Of a stretch of 64,000 nt of DNA, positions 54,967 to 63,287 are shown piece by piece; within the stretch, counting starts at the first letter, position 1; the number at the start of each line of letters is the position of its first letter. Both the position numbers and the translations under genes were made by a program. The notes beneath the pieces are model-generated. The model was not told the origin of the DNA. It searched no databases and saw only the letters and a program-made list of their open reading frames with translations. Source of the stretch: VRUE01 sp963697805 (GTDB lineage: Bacteria; Actinomycetota; Thermoleophilia; Solirubrobacterales; 70-9); NCBI GenBank assembly GCA_963697805.1, contig CAVOPB010000002.1:558001-622000 (forward strand). Direction: 5' to 3'.

Positions 54967-55380
54967 CTAGCGAGCCCGCAGCTCCGCGAGCAGCGCCTGT
55001 GGGGTGAGGACCCGGACGCCGCGGTGGGATCCGAGCGGCAGCAGGTGCTTACGATCGCCCGAGACGAGGACCTCGACTTCTGCCTCTCCGACGCAGGCGA
55101 GGATCAGGTCGTCGTCCGGGTCGCCGGTCACGGGCTCGACGGGTCCCTTCGGCGCCGGGACCGACTCCACCGCCAGGTCGGCGAGCAGTACCTCGACCTC
55201 TCGCCATCGCCCTGAGTCGAACTTCAGCTTCTCCACGAGTATGCGCTCCAGCTCGCCCATAACGGGCTCCGGCAGGACCAGCTCCAGGCGACCGTCGATC
55301 GCTTCCTCGACGATCCGGCTCGGCGGGCCGGCTGCGATGAACGCGGAGACCAGCACGTTGGTGTCGAGAGCGATACGCAG
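54967..55380 (-). CDS. PIN-domain toxin (probable CTG start)
   Basis: 137 aa if begun at CTG 55380. A GTG at 55356 is the first usual start but would remove the first catalytic aspartate in 'LRIALDTNVLVSAFI'. Other PIN acidic residues are in 'VMGELERIL', 'TGDPDDDLILACV' and 'VLVSGDRKHLL'. PIN toxins are RNases. It lies 3 nt downstream of the RHH antitoxin on the same strand, the standard VapBC-like order. Confidence 0.82.
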   Translation of the reverse strand: MRIALDTNVLVSAFIAAGPPSRIVEEAIDGRLELVLPEPVMGELERILVEKLKFDSGRWREVEVLLADLAVESVPAPKGPVEPVTGDPDDDLILACVGEAEVEVLVSGDRKHLLPLGSHRGVRVLTPQALLAELRAR

Positions 55381-55383
55381 AGC

Positions 55384-55620
55384 TCAGCGCTGCTCGGCGC
55401 GCTGCTCGTCGACCAGCGCCTCGGCATCCTCTGGGCCGATACCCCGCTCCTCGGCCCGTTCACGCCCGTAGCGTCGCAGGGCGGCGAAGCGCTCAACCTG
55501 CACCTGACGACGCAGAGCATCCCGGACGACCTCGCTCCTGGTCTTACCCAAGCTCTGCGCGAGGGCGTCGGTCTCCTCGGCCAGGTCCTCGGGCAGCGAG
55601 ACGGAGAGCAAGCGACTCAT
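55384..55620 (-). CDS. Ribbon-helix-helix antitoxin
   Basis: 78 aa, 'RLLSVSLPEDLAEETDALAQSL', then 'GKTRSEVVRDALRRQV': the typical CopG/RHH beta-strand then two helices, with an acidic/basic C-terminal helix that would bind the toxin. It precedes the PIN gene. A short palindrome (ATATGA...TCATAT) with a TATGAT -10 box sits at its start codon and would allow autoregulation. Confidence 0.85.
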   Translation of the reverse strand: MSRLLSVSLPEDLAEETDALAQSLGKTRSEVVRDALRRQVQVERFAALRRYGRERAEERGIGPEDAEALVDEQRAEQR

Positions 55621-55635
55621 ATGAAATCATCATAT
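55619..55635. promoter_or_regulatory. Palindromic operator/promoter of the RHH-PIN module
   Basis: ATATGA (55619-55624) and TCATAT (55630-55635) flank 5 nt and include the minus-strand -10 TATGAT (55634-55629), with the ATG 8 nt beyond. This is a likely site for antitoxin repression. Confidence 0.5.
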
Positions 55636-55638
55636 CAG

Positions 55639-55863
55639 GGGAATCACATCCTCCAGATCGCACCCCACCGCCCAGCGAGGAATGCGCAGAAGGAATCCGC
55701 ATCGCGGCGAGCGCCGCGGGGTGAGCTCCACAGATATCCCGACCTCGATCACTTCAATGTCTTATTGAGATCAGGGCATCGACAGTGTGATCGAGGACAA
55801 GATTGCCTTTCCGGGCGCTCACGGAATCGTTGAGCCCGCCATTTCGTAACGCTCAGCCGGTCG
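55639..55863. other. Non-coding stretch, nothing recognised
   Basis: No credible frame, tRNA or strong hairpin seen. It is lower in G+C than the neighbours, with short runs such as ATGTCTTATTGAGATC, and sits between the toxin-antitoxin promoter and a decayed small gene. Confidence 0.4.
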
Positions 55864-56161
55864 CTATGACTGAAGACCGGACCCCACGCCGGTCCCCCGG
55901 AAGAAGCAGGTCCCATCGTTGTTTCGGTTCTCCAGGAACATGTCGTACACCACGGTGGTCACGTTCAGGCCGTTGTGCAGCACCATCGTGCCGCCCATCC
56001 GGTAGAAGAGCCCGCTGGTGTTGTTGGGACTGGGATTGTTGAAGCCGATCGCAACGAACGCGCCGGCGGGCAGGGAGGAGCTGGTGGTAATCGGTGTCAT
56101 CAAGGAGGGAGAGGGCAAGGCCAATTCCGGCGAGGCGAATCGATCTGGAACGACGCTTCAT
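55864..56161 (-). pseudogene. Possible decayed small secreted protein
   Basis: On the minus strand, ATG 56161 opens a signal-peptide-like frame 'MKRRSRSIRLAGIGLALSLL'. After about position 56100 the coding likeness continues in the next frame as 'SSLPAGAFVAIGFNNPSP' and 'GGTMVLHNGLNVTTVVYDMF', ending at 55864. The two parts fit one protein of about 98 aa split by a one-base shift. The 'LPAG' region resembles those in the 61511 gene. Evidence is modest. Confidence 0.35.
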
Positions 56162-56334
56162 CTCTTGGCGACACCCCCGTGTTGCACCGATCAAAGCCGT
56201 TCGGGCGTCGGCTAGCCCGCCGACCCCCTGCCGGTCCTTGAGTCAATGGTGGGTGCTCCTTTCGCTCTGTGGGCGTCGTCCATGGACGAATTGCTCCCGC
56301 CCGATCGCTAGCATCGGGGCCCTGAGTTGGCCCC

Positions 56335-56421
56335 GGAGGGGTGCCGGAGTGGTTGAACGGGGCAGTCTCGAAAACTGTTGGCGTCGCAAGGCGCTCGTGG
56401 GTTCGAATCCCACCCCCTCCG
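56335..56421 (+). tRNA. tRNA-Ser(CGA)
   Basis: Acceptor GGAGGGG (56335-56341) pairs with CCCCTCC (56414-56420), discriminator G. The anticodon CGA is at 56369-56371 in loop CTCGAAA, there is a long variable arm, and the T arm is GTGGGTTCGAATCCCAC, identical to the other serine tRNA. Confidence 0.95.
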
Positions 56422-56464
56422 CTGAGGATTGAGCGGCCGTCTCCGAACCATCACACTGTGATCG

Positions 56465-57277
56465 GTGCAGGGTGCGGATCGAAGAGCAGGACGATGGGCG
56501 TTGCTAACGGCGTTTGGTCTTGCCGCAGTGCTGGCCGGATGCGGGCAGTCCTCGACCGCGGTGGTCGAAGAGCCCGTCAAGCCTGGGCCGCGCAGCCGGA
56601 TCGCGGAAGAGCAGCCGCCGCGCCCAAAGCATCTCGATGTCGCGACGCCGGCCCAGGAGGCCGCCGCCGTTAGGCGGGACGTCGAAGCAGTGGCATCCTC
56701 TCCGGCCCCCAGGCCCGAACCGGAACCGGAAGCCGAAAAGCCGCCGCCGCCGGGGTCGCTGCCGGCAGCCTCGGCCGGAACCAACGGCTCCTACACGCCG
56801 CCACCGCCCTCGAAACGGAAAAAGATCACCCCGCGGGTGATCGAACAGATGGAGGAGCGCGAAGCGGAGGGGAGGGCGGTCCTTCTCAGCGGCATCGCCC
56901 TCGCCCCACCGAGCGCGCCGGAAAGAGTCAAGGCTGCGATCAGCGCCGCGAACATGATCGTCGGCCGGCCCTACGTCTGGGGTGGCGGGCACGCCTCCTG
57001 GTACTCCTATGGCTACGACTGCTCGGGGGCGGTGAGCTTCGCGCTCGGCGGCGGCGGCTTCCTGGCCGCGCCGCTCGACTCGACCCAGCTCGAGTCCTGG
57101 GGCGCGCCGGGGCCCGGCCGGTGGATGACCGTCTACGCGAACGCCGGCCATGCGTATGCGGTGATCGCCGGCCTGCGCTGGGACACCGTCGGCGACGCCC
57201 ACGGGACGGGCCCGCGCTGGCACGCCGCCCTGCCCTACGCGGAAGGCTTCGTCGCCCGCCACCCGCCAGGCCTATAG
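56465..57277 (+). CDS. NlpC/P60-like cell-wall lipoprotein
   Basis: 270 aa from GTG. A lipobox is seen at 'GLAAVLAGCGQSS' (Cys near residue 26), followed by a proline/glutamate-rich spacer (about 35-115) and the papain-like domain with 'RPYVWGGGHASWYSYGYDCSGAVSFAL' (nucleophile Cys) and 'AGHAYAVIAGL' (His). It should be exported, lipid-anchored and cleave peptidoglycan stem peptides. Confidence 0.85.
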   Translation: MQGADRRAGRWALLTAFGLAAVLAGCGQSSTAVVEEPVKPGPRSRIAEEQPPRPKHLDVATPAQEAAAVRRDVEAVASSPAPRPEPEPEAEKPPPPGSLPAASAGTNGSYTPPPPSKRKKITPRVIEQMEEREAEGRAVLLSGIALAPPSAPERVKAAISAANMIVGRPYVWGGGHASWYSYGYDCSGAVSFALGGGGFLAAPLDSTQLESWGAPGPGRWMTVYANAGHAYAVIAGLRWDTVGDAHGTGPRWHAALPYAEGFVARHPPGL

Positions 57278-57320
57278 GTCCATCTCGCGGTAGGGGCCGT
57301 CTAGGCTGGTCCGGAGACAG

Positions 57321-58898
57321 ATGAGACCGCTCGGCGCCCTCCTGAGCATCGCAGTGTCAACGCTGGTCCTTCTGATGGTCGCCCTCGGAGCCCCGGCCGC
57401 ACTCGCCAAGCCGGTGGGATTGGTCCGCGAGATCCCGATCCACACCAACGTCTCCGGAATCGGCGCCGGACCCGAAGGGAACCTCTGGTTCGCGACCAAC
57501 CTCCGTCACGACGGGATCGGCCGGATCACGCCGGCGGGCAGGGTGAAGAAGTTCGGCGGCCTCGGGCGAGGAGTCGAACCCACGGAAATCGTTGCCGGGC
57601 CCGACGGCAACCTCTGGTTCACCTATTCCCGCGATTCGCTCGGCTTCAGCGGCGGCGGCGTCGGCCGGATCACCCCGCAGGGGAGGGTCACGCTCTTCCC
57701 CGAGCCACCGGAGCTGCACGGGTCGCCGTTCGAAATCGTTGCCGGGCCCGATGGCAACCTCTGGTTCAGTCACGCGGCGATCCTCACTCCGACCGGGCAG
57801 GCGATCGGCCGGGTCACCCCGCGGGGGGAGATCAGCGAGTTCAGCGCCGGGCTGAGGGAGGAGGCGCAGGTGACCAACCTCACCGCCGGCCCGGACGGCA
57901 GCGTCTGGTTCGGCGACCAATCCGACCAACCGGCGGTCGGGCGAATCACGCCTTCCGGTGAGATCACCGAGTTCGGCGGCCTCGAACCCGAGCCCTTCCC
58001 GATCTTCCACGGCCCGACGCCGGGCCCGGAAGGCAACCTCTTCTTCAGCGCCAACGAGAACACCGTCGCGGTTGAACGGATCTCACCGGCCGGGGAAATT
58101 ACGCGCTTCCGGCGCGGCCTCGACCCGCTGGCCGAAGACGTCGGGCCCTTCGCCACCGTCGGCAACATGGTCTGGTTCAGGGTTGAAAAGAACGCCCCGC
58201 GGCGCAGGGCGGAAGCCGAACGAGGGTTGACCGCAATCGGCCGGCTCACGCCCGCCGGGAAGATCACAGAATTCAGCAAGTGCCTGCGGCCGATGCCGAG
58301 TTACGCCGGGCCCAACTACCTCACGCGCGGACCCGAAGGGGACGTGTGGTTCACGACCTACCCCTCGGGTGAAAGCGCCGATCCGAACCGCGCCTCGGTC
58401 CCGTCGATCGGGCACATCTCCCCTGGGGGAAGGATCACCGAATTGCGCTACGGGCTGAAGGAGGACAGCCAGCCGGAAGAACTTCTGATGACCGGCGGCC
58501 GGCTCTGGTTCATCGACCGCCGCAGCAATTCGATCGGCGAGGTCGAGCCTCCCCGGGCGCCCCCCAACACCTTCGTCATGCTCTCGCCCCGGCTTCGCCG
58601 CGGAACCGCCACCACCCTCGCTCGCGTCTACGTCCCCGGGCCGGGACGGCTGCGATTGCAGGTGCTCGGGCTGCGGGTCGGCGCCGGCGGTGAAGAACGG
58701 CCCGCCGGTCAGCTGAACTACTCCGGCAAGGCCCAGCGGTGCGGCGAGGCGGGGATCCCGGTCTTCGCCGGCGGCCCGCTGAGGCGAAAGGTGCTCGCGG
58801 GGACCGAGGTCAGGGTCTCGGCCAGGATCACCTTCACCCCGCGCGGCGGGACGCCGTTCTCCGAGAAGACGACGGTGAGGCTGCTCGCGCCGCGTTAG
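57321..58898 (+). CDS. Secreted virginiamycin B lyase-like (Vgb) beta-propeller protein
   Basis: 525 aa with a signal peptide (1-30). Many 40-45-residue blades have the streptogramin-lyase pattern: 'GAGPEGNLWFATN', 'IVAGPDGNLWFTYS', 'GRITPQGRVTLFPEP', 'TAGPDGSVWFGDQ', 'GEITEFGGLEPEPFP'. Two blades beyond seven make a true lyase doubtful, and the C-terminal 110 residues form an Ig-like basic domain. It is probably a surface binding protein rather than an antibiotic-resistance enzyme. Confidence 0.83.
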   Translation: MRPLGALLSIAVSTLVLLMVALGAPAALAKPVGLVREIPIHTNVSGIGAGPEGNLWFATNLRHDGIGRITPAGRVKKFGGLGRGVEPTEIVAGPDGNLWFTYSRDSLGFSGGGVGRITPQGRVTLFPEPPELHGSPFEIVAGPDGNLWFSHAAILTPTGQAIGRVTPRGEISEFSAGLREEAQVTNLTAGPDGSVWFGDQSDQPAVGRITPSGEITEFGGLEPEPFPIFHGPTPGPEGNLFFSANENTVAVERISPAGEITRFRRGLDPLAEDVGPFATVGNMVWFRVEKNAPRRRAEAERGLTAIGRLTPAGKITEFSKCLRPMPSYAGPNYLTRGPEGDVWFTTYPSGESADPNRASVPSIGHISPGGRITELRYGLKEDSQPEELLMTGGRLWFIDRRSNSIGEVEPPRAPPNTFVMLSPRLRRGTATTLARVYVPGPGRLRLQVLGLRVGAGGEERPAGQLNYSGKAQRCGEAGIPVFAGGPLRRKVLAGTEVRVSARITFTPRGGTPFSEKTTVRLLAPR

Positions 58899-58936
58899 GC
58901 TGGCCCGGCGGACACCGGAACCGACGAGAGGACTTC

Positions 58937-60196
58937 ATGAGCGCCACCGACCAGGAGCAGACGCCGCTCGATCAGGTGCAGGTCGCCGATCGCGCCAACT
59001 TCGTCGAGGGCCCGCCGCATGAGCTGTTCAAGCGGCTGCGGAGCGAGTGCCCGGTGCATTGGAGCCCCCGGATCACCGAGTTCCCCGACGAGGACGGGTT
59101 CTGGTCGGTGACGACGGCCGACGACGTCCACGAGGTCAGCCGCGATTGGGAGACCTACTCCTCCGAACTCGGCGGCTTCACCGCGCTGAAGAACTCGATC
59201 CTGCCGCTCGAGCTCCAGCAGGCGATGTTCATCGGCATGGACCCGCCGAAGCACGATCGGATCAAGGCGCTCTTCCAGCAGGGCTTCACGCCGCGGCGGA
59301 TCGCCGAGCACGAGGACGCGATCCGGGCGATCGCGATCGACGTCCTCGATCAGCTCGAGGGCAAGGAGACCTGCGACCTCGTCGCCGACGTCGCCCAGCC
59401 GGTGGTGGCACGGGTGATCGGGAGCTTCATGGGCCTTCCGCCCGAGGACGACGCCGCCTGGGTCGCCCTGATGAACACGCTTCTCCAGGCGGGCGACCCG
59501 GATGTGACGCCCGAGGGGGTCGAGGCTGCGATGGAACGCGACGTCCCCGAGATCTTCGAGCGCTGCGGCAAGTTGATCGCCGAACGCCGCGAGACGCCGA
59601 CCGACGACCTGACCAGCGTCCTGGTCCACGCCGAGATCGACGGCGAGCGCCTCGAGGACCACGAGATCGTGATGGGTTTCGTCCTCCTGATGGCGGCCGG
59701 CAACGACAGCACCAAGGCGACCTACTGCAGCGGGATGAGGGCGCTGATGGAAGACCCCGAGCAGTTGGCGATGGTCCTCCAGGACCCCGAGCTGGTGCCC
59801 GCGGTTGTCGAGGAGTCGCTGCGGATGTTCCCCGCCTTCGCCCATTTCGCGCGGACCGCGACCCGCGACACCGAGCTGCACGGGCAGGCGATCAAGGAGG
59901 GGGAGAAGCTGGTCATGTGGTACCCGTCCTCGAATCGCGACGAGACCCGCTACGAGGACCCCGAGCGCTTCGACGTCACCCGCAATCCCGAGCACCAGGC
60001 GTTCGGCGCCGGCGGTCGGCATTTCTGCCTCGGCACCGCGCTGGCACGACTGGAGCTGCGGATCTTGATTGAAGAGACGCTGGCGCGGTTCCCCGATCTC
60101 GAGATGACCGAGACGCCGACCTACGTCGAGTCACCGTTCGCGAACCAGCTCAAAACCCTGCCGGTTCGCCTCCGCCCGAGCGGCTTAATTACCTAA
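58937..60196 (+). CDS. Cytochrome P450
   Basis: 419 aa from ATG 58937, with a GAGAGGA site. Landmarks are the I-helix 'LLMAAGNDSTK', the K-helix 'VEESLRMFPAF' (E-x-x-R) and the haem loop 'FGAGGRHFCLGTALARLE' with the axial cysteine. It is a soluble class I enzyme needing ferredoxin; its substrate (sterol, fatty acid or terpenoid) is not evident. The CYP family cannot be set by reading alone. Confidence 0.94.
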   Translation: MSATDQEQTPLDQVQVADRANFVEGPPHELFKRLRSECPVHWSPRITEFPDEDGFWSVTTADDVHEVSRDWETYSSELGGFTALKNSILPLELQQAMFIGMDPPKHDRIKALFQQGFTPRRIAEHEDAIRAIAIDVLDQLEGKETCDLVADVAQPVVARVIGSFMGLPPEDDAAWVALMNTLLQAGDPDVTPEGVEAAMERDVPEIFERCGKLIAERRETPTDDLTSVLVHAEIDGERLEDHEIVMGFVLLMAAGNDSTKATYCSGMRALMEDPEQLAMVLQDPELVPAVVEESLRMFPAFAHFARTATRDTELHGQAIKEGEKLVMWYPSSNRDETRYEDPERFDVTRNPEHQAFGAGGRHFCLGTALARLELRILIEETLARFPDLEMTETPTYVESPFANQLKTLPVRLRPSGLIT

Positions 60197-60223
60197 TTTG
60201 CGGGATCGCGCCGGCCGCCCCCC

Positions 60224-60251
60224 TTGCACCTCAGGAAAACCCGACTATGTT
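60224..60251 (+). promoter_or_regulatory. Sigma-70-like promoter of an orphan RNA
   Basis: TTGCAC (60224-60229), a 16-nt spacer and TATGTT (60246-60251). This is the best -35/-10 pair in the window. It predicts initiation near 60258, and there is no coding frame downstream on the plus strand. Confidence 0.6.
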
Positions 60252-60257
60252 CATTCC

Positions 60258-60384
60258 TGCGACCGGGAGGGACCGGCGCCCGCGGAAGCCCAGCGGTGAA
60301 TCGGTCCCGAGGGTGGCGCGAGAAGCTTCTAGCGCGAAGGCTACGCGCGAGGCAGGCGACGAGCGTCATCACCGGTCGTTTTTT
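60258..60384 (+). ncRNA. Orphan structured RNA candidate (ydaO/c-di-AMP-riboswitch-like?)
   Basis: The transcript would be closed by CGACCGG (60260-60266) pairing with CCGGTCG (60372-60378), followed by six T residues (60379-60384), a classic intrinsic end. Inside, GGGACCG (60269-60275) pairs with CGGTCCC (60302-60308) and CGCG (60317-60320) pairs with CGCG (60333-60336). Strings GCGGAA, GGTGAATC, GAGGGT and GCTACGCGCGAGGC occur in the order of conserved ydaO-type core blocks, but no family is certain. It lies between convergent genes, with no gene to control downstream. Confidence 0.55.
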
Positions 60385-60395
60385 CGTGCCCTCAT

Positions 60396-61034
60396 TCAGC
60401 CAGGTCTCGCCCCGCCGAACAGGGCCAGCTCGAGCCACTTCCAGTGGCAGTCGACGGAATCGAAGCCAGCCTCCCTCAGCCAGTCCAGCTGGTCACCCAG
60501 TGGCGCCAGCTGGTCGGAGGGGTCCGCCTCTCGTTGGTCGAACCCGAACGCCCGCTGGCTCAGGTCGTGGAGCTCCTCGGAGGGCGCTGCGACACAGTCG
60601 AGGTTGTAGAAGGCGCCGCCGCCCCGGAGCCTGCCGTGGATCTCGGCATACAGCGACCGCTTGCGCTCATCCGGCAGGTGGTGGATCGCCAGCGCCGAGA
60701 CGACCAGGTCGAAATTGCCGAGCTCCTCGGGAAGCCCATCCATCAGGTCGTGGACCACGAACTCCACCTGATCGCCCGCGGCGAAGCGGTCCCGGGCCGC
60801 CGCGACCATCGCCGGCGAAAGATCCAGGCCGACCGCATCGATCCCTGGGCGGTCGCGGGCGATGGCAGCGAGGAGATGCCCTTCGCCGGTACCGAGGTCG
60901 AGCATCCGGCCAAGCCGCCGGGGGATCAGGTGCTCAACCAGCATCCGCTCCGCCTCGGGCGTGTGCGGCAGCCGCTCCCGGCGCGCGGGCCATGCCTCGA
61001 CGCGGCCGGCCTCCAACCACTCGCGGCCGGTCAC
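60396..61034 (-). CDS. SAM-dependent methyltransferase
   Basis: 212 aa. 'GRMLDLGTGEGHLLAAIARD' is SAM motif I, 'GLDLSPAMVAAARDRFA' motif post-I, and 'NFDLVVSALAIHHLPDERK' the motif II/III region. It is a small class I methyltransferase of unknown substrate. The ATG overlaps the stop of the upstream GNAT gene by 4 bp, so the two are translated together. Confidence 0.9.
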   Translation of the reverse strand: MTGREWLEAGRVEAWPARRERLPHTPEAERMLVEHLIPRRLGRMLDLGTGEGHLLAAIARDRPGIDAVGLDLSPAMVAAARDRFAAGDQVEFVVHDLMDGLPEELGNFDLVVSALAIHHLPDERKRSLYAEIHGRLRGGGAFYNLDCVAAPSEELHDLSQRAFGFDQREADPSDQLAPLGDQLDWLREAGFDSVDCHWKWLELALFGGARPG

Positions 61035-61474
61035 CGGACCAGCCGCGCGAAGTGGTGAGCTGAGATCACCATCCCGGAGTTGAGATAGAGGCGATGCGCA
61101 TCGGCCCGGTCGAGCCCGACCCCGGAGTCGAGGTGGAGCTGGTCGCAGCCCAGGCGCGCCGCCTCGCCGAGGAGCCAGTCGAGCAGCGCTCGCGCATGAC
61201 CGCGGCGCCGCGCCTCGGGCAGGGTCGAGAGGTCGTCGACGTAGAGGTACTGGCCCCAGGCGATGGCGTTGCCGACGCGAAAGCCGGCCACCGCCCGCGC
61301 ACTCGTCTCACCCTCCTCGAAGGCCGCCACGAGCCGGTAGCCCTCGGCCCGCTGGACCTCGTCGACGCGCTGGACGAACGTGGCCTCGTCGGCCAGGTCG
61401 GTCCGCAGGGCCCGCATCGCCTCGAACGCAAGTCCGGTCTCGGGCGGAAGCAGCTCGCGGATCACGATGGCCAT
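61031..61474 (-). CDS. GNAT-family N-acetyltransferase
   Basis: 147 aa from ATG 61474. GTG 61465 is an alternative with TAGGAT 7 nt upstream, and a GTG/ATG frame extends to 61501. Motif A is 'VDDLSTLPEARRRGHARALLDWLL' with the R-x-x-G-x-A coenzyme-A loop, followed by 'GCDQLHLDSGVGLDRADAHRLYLNSG'. It probably acetylates a small molecule or protein amine and shares an operon with the methyltransferase. Confidence 0.88.
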   Translation of the reverse strand: MAIVIRELLPPETGLAFEAMRALRTDLADEATFVQRVDEVQRAEGYRLVAAFEEGETSARAVAGFRVGNAIAWGQYLYVDDLSTLPEARRRGHARALLDWLLGEAARLGCDQLHLDSGVGLDRADAHRLYLNSGMVISAHHFARLVR

Positions 61475-61510
61475 CCTAGGTGCGCGAGCACCTGCGACCA
61501 TGTGCCGGGG

Positions 61511-62152
61511 ATGAGACGACTGAGCAGAAGGCTGACCTACGCCAACGTCGTATCGACGCTCTGTCTTGTGCTGGTGCTCGGCGGTGGAGTCGCCTATTCC
61601 GCGACCCAGCTGAGGAAGAACAGCGTCGGGACCAAGCAGCTGAAGAACGGCGCCGTCACCCAGAAGAAAATCAGCAAGTCCGCTCAGAAGGCGCTCAGGG
61701 GCAAGACCGGCCCGGTCGGGCCCGCCGGTCCGAGCGGAATCGGCCCCGCGTTCGGTGTAACTCGGGACGACCGCTTCAAAGTTGACTCGATTGACATTTC
61801 CGATCCGACCCCATTGGTGACACTGACCGGGTTGCCGGCAGGCTCATACGCCATCACCGCCAGGACCTTCCTACATAGCACGGGCGCCGAGGATCTCGCG
61901 AAGTGCAGGTTGCTCGCTCCCGCGACTGGGCCGGGCCAGGACATCGACGAAGGGACCGCGTTCATGGGCCTGACTTCCCCTGGCGACTCATTCGACGCCG
62001 CGATCCCGCTGCAGATGCTCCACACGTTCCCGAATGACGGCGGCACGGTCCGACTCGCCTGCTCCCACGAACATCTCGAACTCCAGGCGATCAACCCGAG
62101 GATCCAGGCGATCCGGGTGACCAGCGCGACCAATAGCGCTGTCATCGGCTGA
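61511..62152 (+). CDS. Thermoleophilia-type secreted protein with 'NSVGTKQLKNGAV' N-terminus
   Basis: 213 aa. A signal or membrane helix ('YANVVSTLCLVLVLGGGVAYSA') is followed by 'TQLRKNSVGTKQLKNGAV', 'TQKKISKSAQKALRG' and a short collagen-like 'KTGPVGPAGPSG'. This opening is very frequent in solirubrobacterial genomes. The C-terminal half is a beta-rich domain ('TLTGLPAGSYAITARTFLHS') with two cysteines, perhaps TNF/C1q-like. Function unknown; probably a surface protein. Confidence 0.8.
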   Translation: MRRLSRRLTYANVVSTLCLVLVLGGGVAYSATQLRKNSVGTKQLKNGAVTQKKISKSAQKALRGKTGPVGPAGPSGIGPAFGVTRDDRFKVDSIDISDPTPLVTLTGLPAGSYAITARTFLHSTGAEDLAKCRLLAPATGPGQDIDEGTAFMGLTSPGDSFDAAIPLQMLHTFPNDGGTVRLACSHEHLELQAINPRIQAIRVTSATNSAVIG

Positions 62153-62156
62153 GTAT

Positions 62157-63281
62157 CTAGTGGCGTTTCCCCGCCTTGGGGAACCTGACCGTCGTCACCG
62201 TCGAGGTCGGCTGCCCGCCCTTGGGCTGGATCGTGACAATCACCCTGCGGCTGGTCTTGGTCGAGAGATAGGCCCGGACCTTCTTCGAGAAGGTCAGGCT
62301 GACGCTCTTCTTCTTCCCGGGCCGCACCGAGTAGTGGCTCTGGGCGAGGACAGCGGGCGCGGCGGATGTCGCCGCCGCGTGCCCCTTCCGTTCGCCCGGC
62401 AGTTTGGCGTAGAGGATTCCCACGCATGGGACGGTCGCGGCCGGCGGACAGCTGAGGAAGACGACGATGCCGCCATCGCCCCTCGGCCCCGGGATCGACT
62501 GCGGCGCGTGGCTGAAGACCACTCCGCCGCCGCCGCAGTTGCCTTCGCACGGCCCATGTTTGCCGACGATCAGCGGGGCTGGGGGAGGCGAGGCGACGAC
62601 CGGTGGCGAGCAATCGCCGCTCTGGGTCGGGTCCCCGGGATGGCAGTCCTGCGTCTCGTCGCCGTAGCCGTCGCCGTCCGTATCGGGCTCGATGTCGGCG
62701 TTGATCGCTATCGCGGTGAAGTAGGTGACGCCGTATGCCTCGCCTTGGTAGAAGACTCCGCTGGCCACAAACGCCGCCTTCACATTCGGCACCGCGTAGC
62801 TCGCGAACGCGATCGGGCTGTCGGCGACGATGCCGATCCGCTCACCTTTCGCGATCGGCACCCGGGCGGGAAGCTCGACCGCGGGATCGGCGATGACCTG
62901 GTTGCCGGGCTCGAGGACGAACGACGGGCCGGTCCTGACCGGGACGATGAACGAATATCCGCTCTGTCCGTCGTAGAACCCCGGTTTGAAGGTCTTCAGC
63001 GTCATCGCCAGCGATTCCGTCTGTTTTTCGGTGCAGCACCCGGCTCGGAATCGCCATTTCGTGATGACGCCGTTCGAAGGGGCCGAGTCGAGCACCGCAG
63101 GATTGGTCGAATGCAGGTTGACGAACGAGCAGGGGCTGGAGTTGCCCGGCGGGCACCCGTAGCCCAGACCGTCCCCGACCGGGGTCAGATCGGGGCCCAG
63201 CCGCACGGACGCCGCCGCGCTCGCCGTAGCGATGAGCACGATGGACGAGGCCAGGAGCGCGGCCATCGCGCGGCCCTTCAC
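62157..63281 (-). CDS. Secreted protein with calcium-binding DxDxDG motif and basic tail
   Basis: 374 aa from GTG with TAGACT 6 nt upstream, hence a leaderless transcript. Signal peptide 1-24, a beta-rich domain with cysteines ('CPPGNSSPCSF', 'FRAGCCTEKQ'), then 'IEPDTDGDGYGDETQDC', a thrombospondin-3-like calcium loop, a proline-rich linker and an Ig-like basic C-terminus ('GKKKSVSLTFSKKVRAYL'). No enzyme motif is seen. It is one of several similar surface proteins in the window. Confidence 0.78.
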   Translation of the reverse strand: MKGRAMAALLASSIVLIATASAAASVRLGPDLTPVGDGLGYGCPPGNSSPCSFVNLHSTNPAVLDSAPSNGVITKWRFRAGCCTEKQTESLAMTLKTFKPGFYDGQSGYSFIVPVRTGPSFVLEPGNQVIADPAVELPARVPIAKGERIGIVADSPIAFASYAVPNVKAAFVASGVFYQGEAYGVTYFTAIAINADIEPDTDGDGYGDETQDCHPGDPTQSGDCSPPVVASPPPAPLIVGKHGPCEGNCGGGGVVFSHAPQSIPGPRGDGGIVVFLSCPPAATVPCVGILYAKLPGERKGHAAATSAAPAVLAQSHYSVRPGKKKSVSLTFSKKVRAYLSTKTSRRVIVTIQPKGGQPTSTVTTVRFPKAGKRH

Positions 63282-63287
63282 GTTTCC

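Noticed and set aside
52694..56421. Integrative element bounded by tRNA att sites
   Set aside because: Apart from tRNA paralogy there is no integrase, no truncated tRNA copy and most genes between look chromosomal; kept only as a low-interest observation.
57321..58898. Virginiamycin B lyase resistance gene
   Set aside because: Blade pattern agrees, but the protein is secreted, has extra blades and an Ig-like tail, unlike the cytosolic 295-aa lyase.
60280..60310. Cobalamin riboswitch reading of GGAAGCC...GGTG
   Set aside because: Only short matches, no B12-box at the 3' side and no transport or B12 gene nearby.
60295..60340. T-box leader reading of AGGGTGGCGCG
   Set aside because: The T-box core needs TGGNACCGCG and a specifier stem before a tRNA synthetase or amino-acid gene; ACC is missing and no such gene follows.
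60224..61063. Long plus-strand open frames over the methyltransferase and GNAT genes
   Set aside because: Low-complexity Arg/Pro/Ala composition typical of antisense frames in GC-rich DNA; the minus-strand genes carry real SAM and GNAT motifs.
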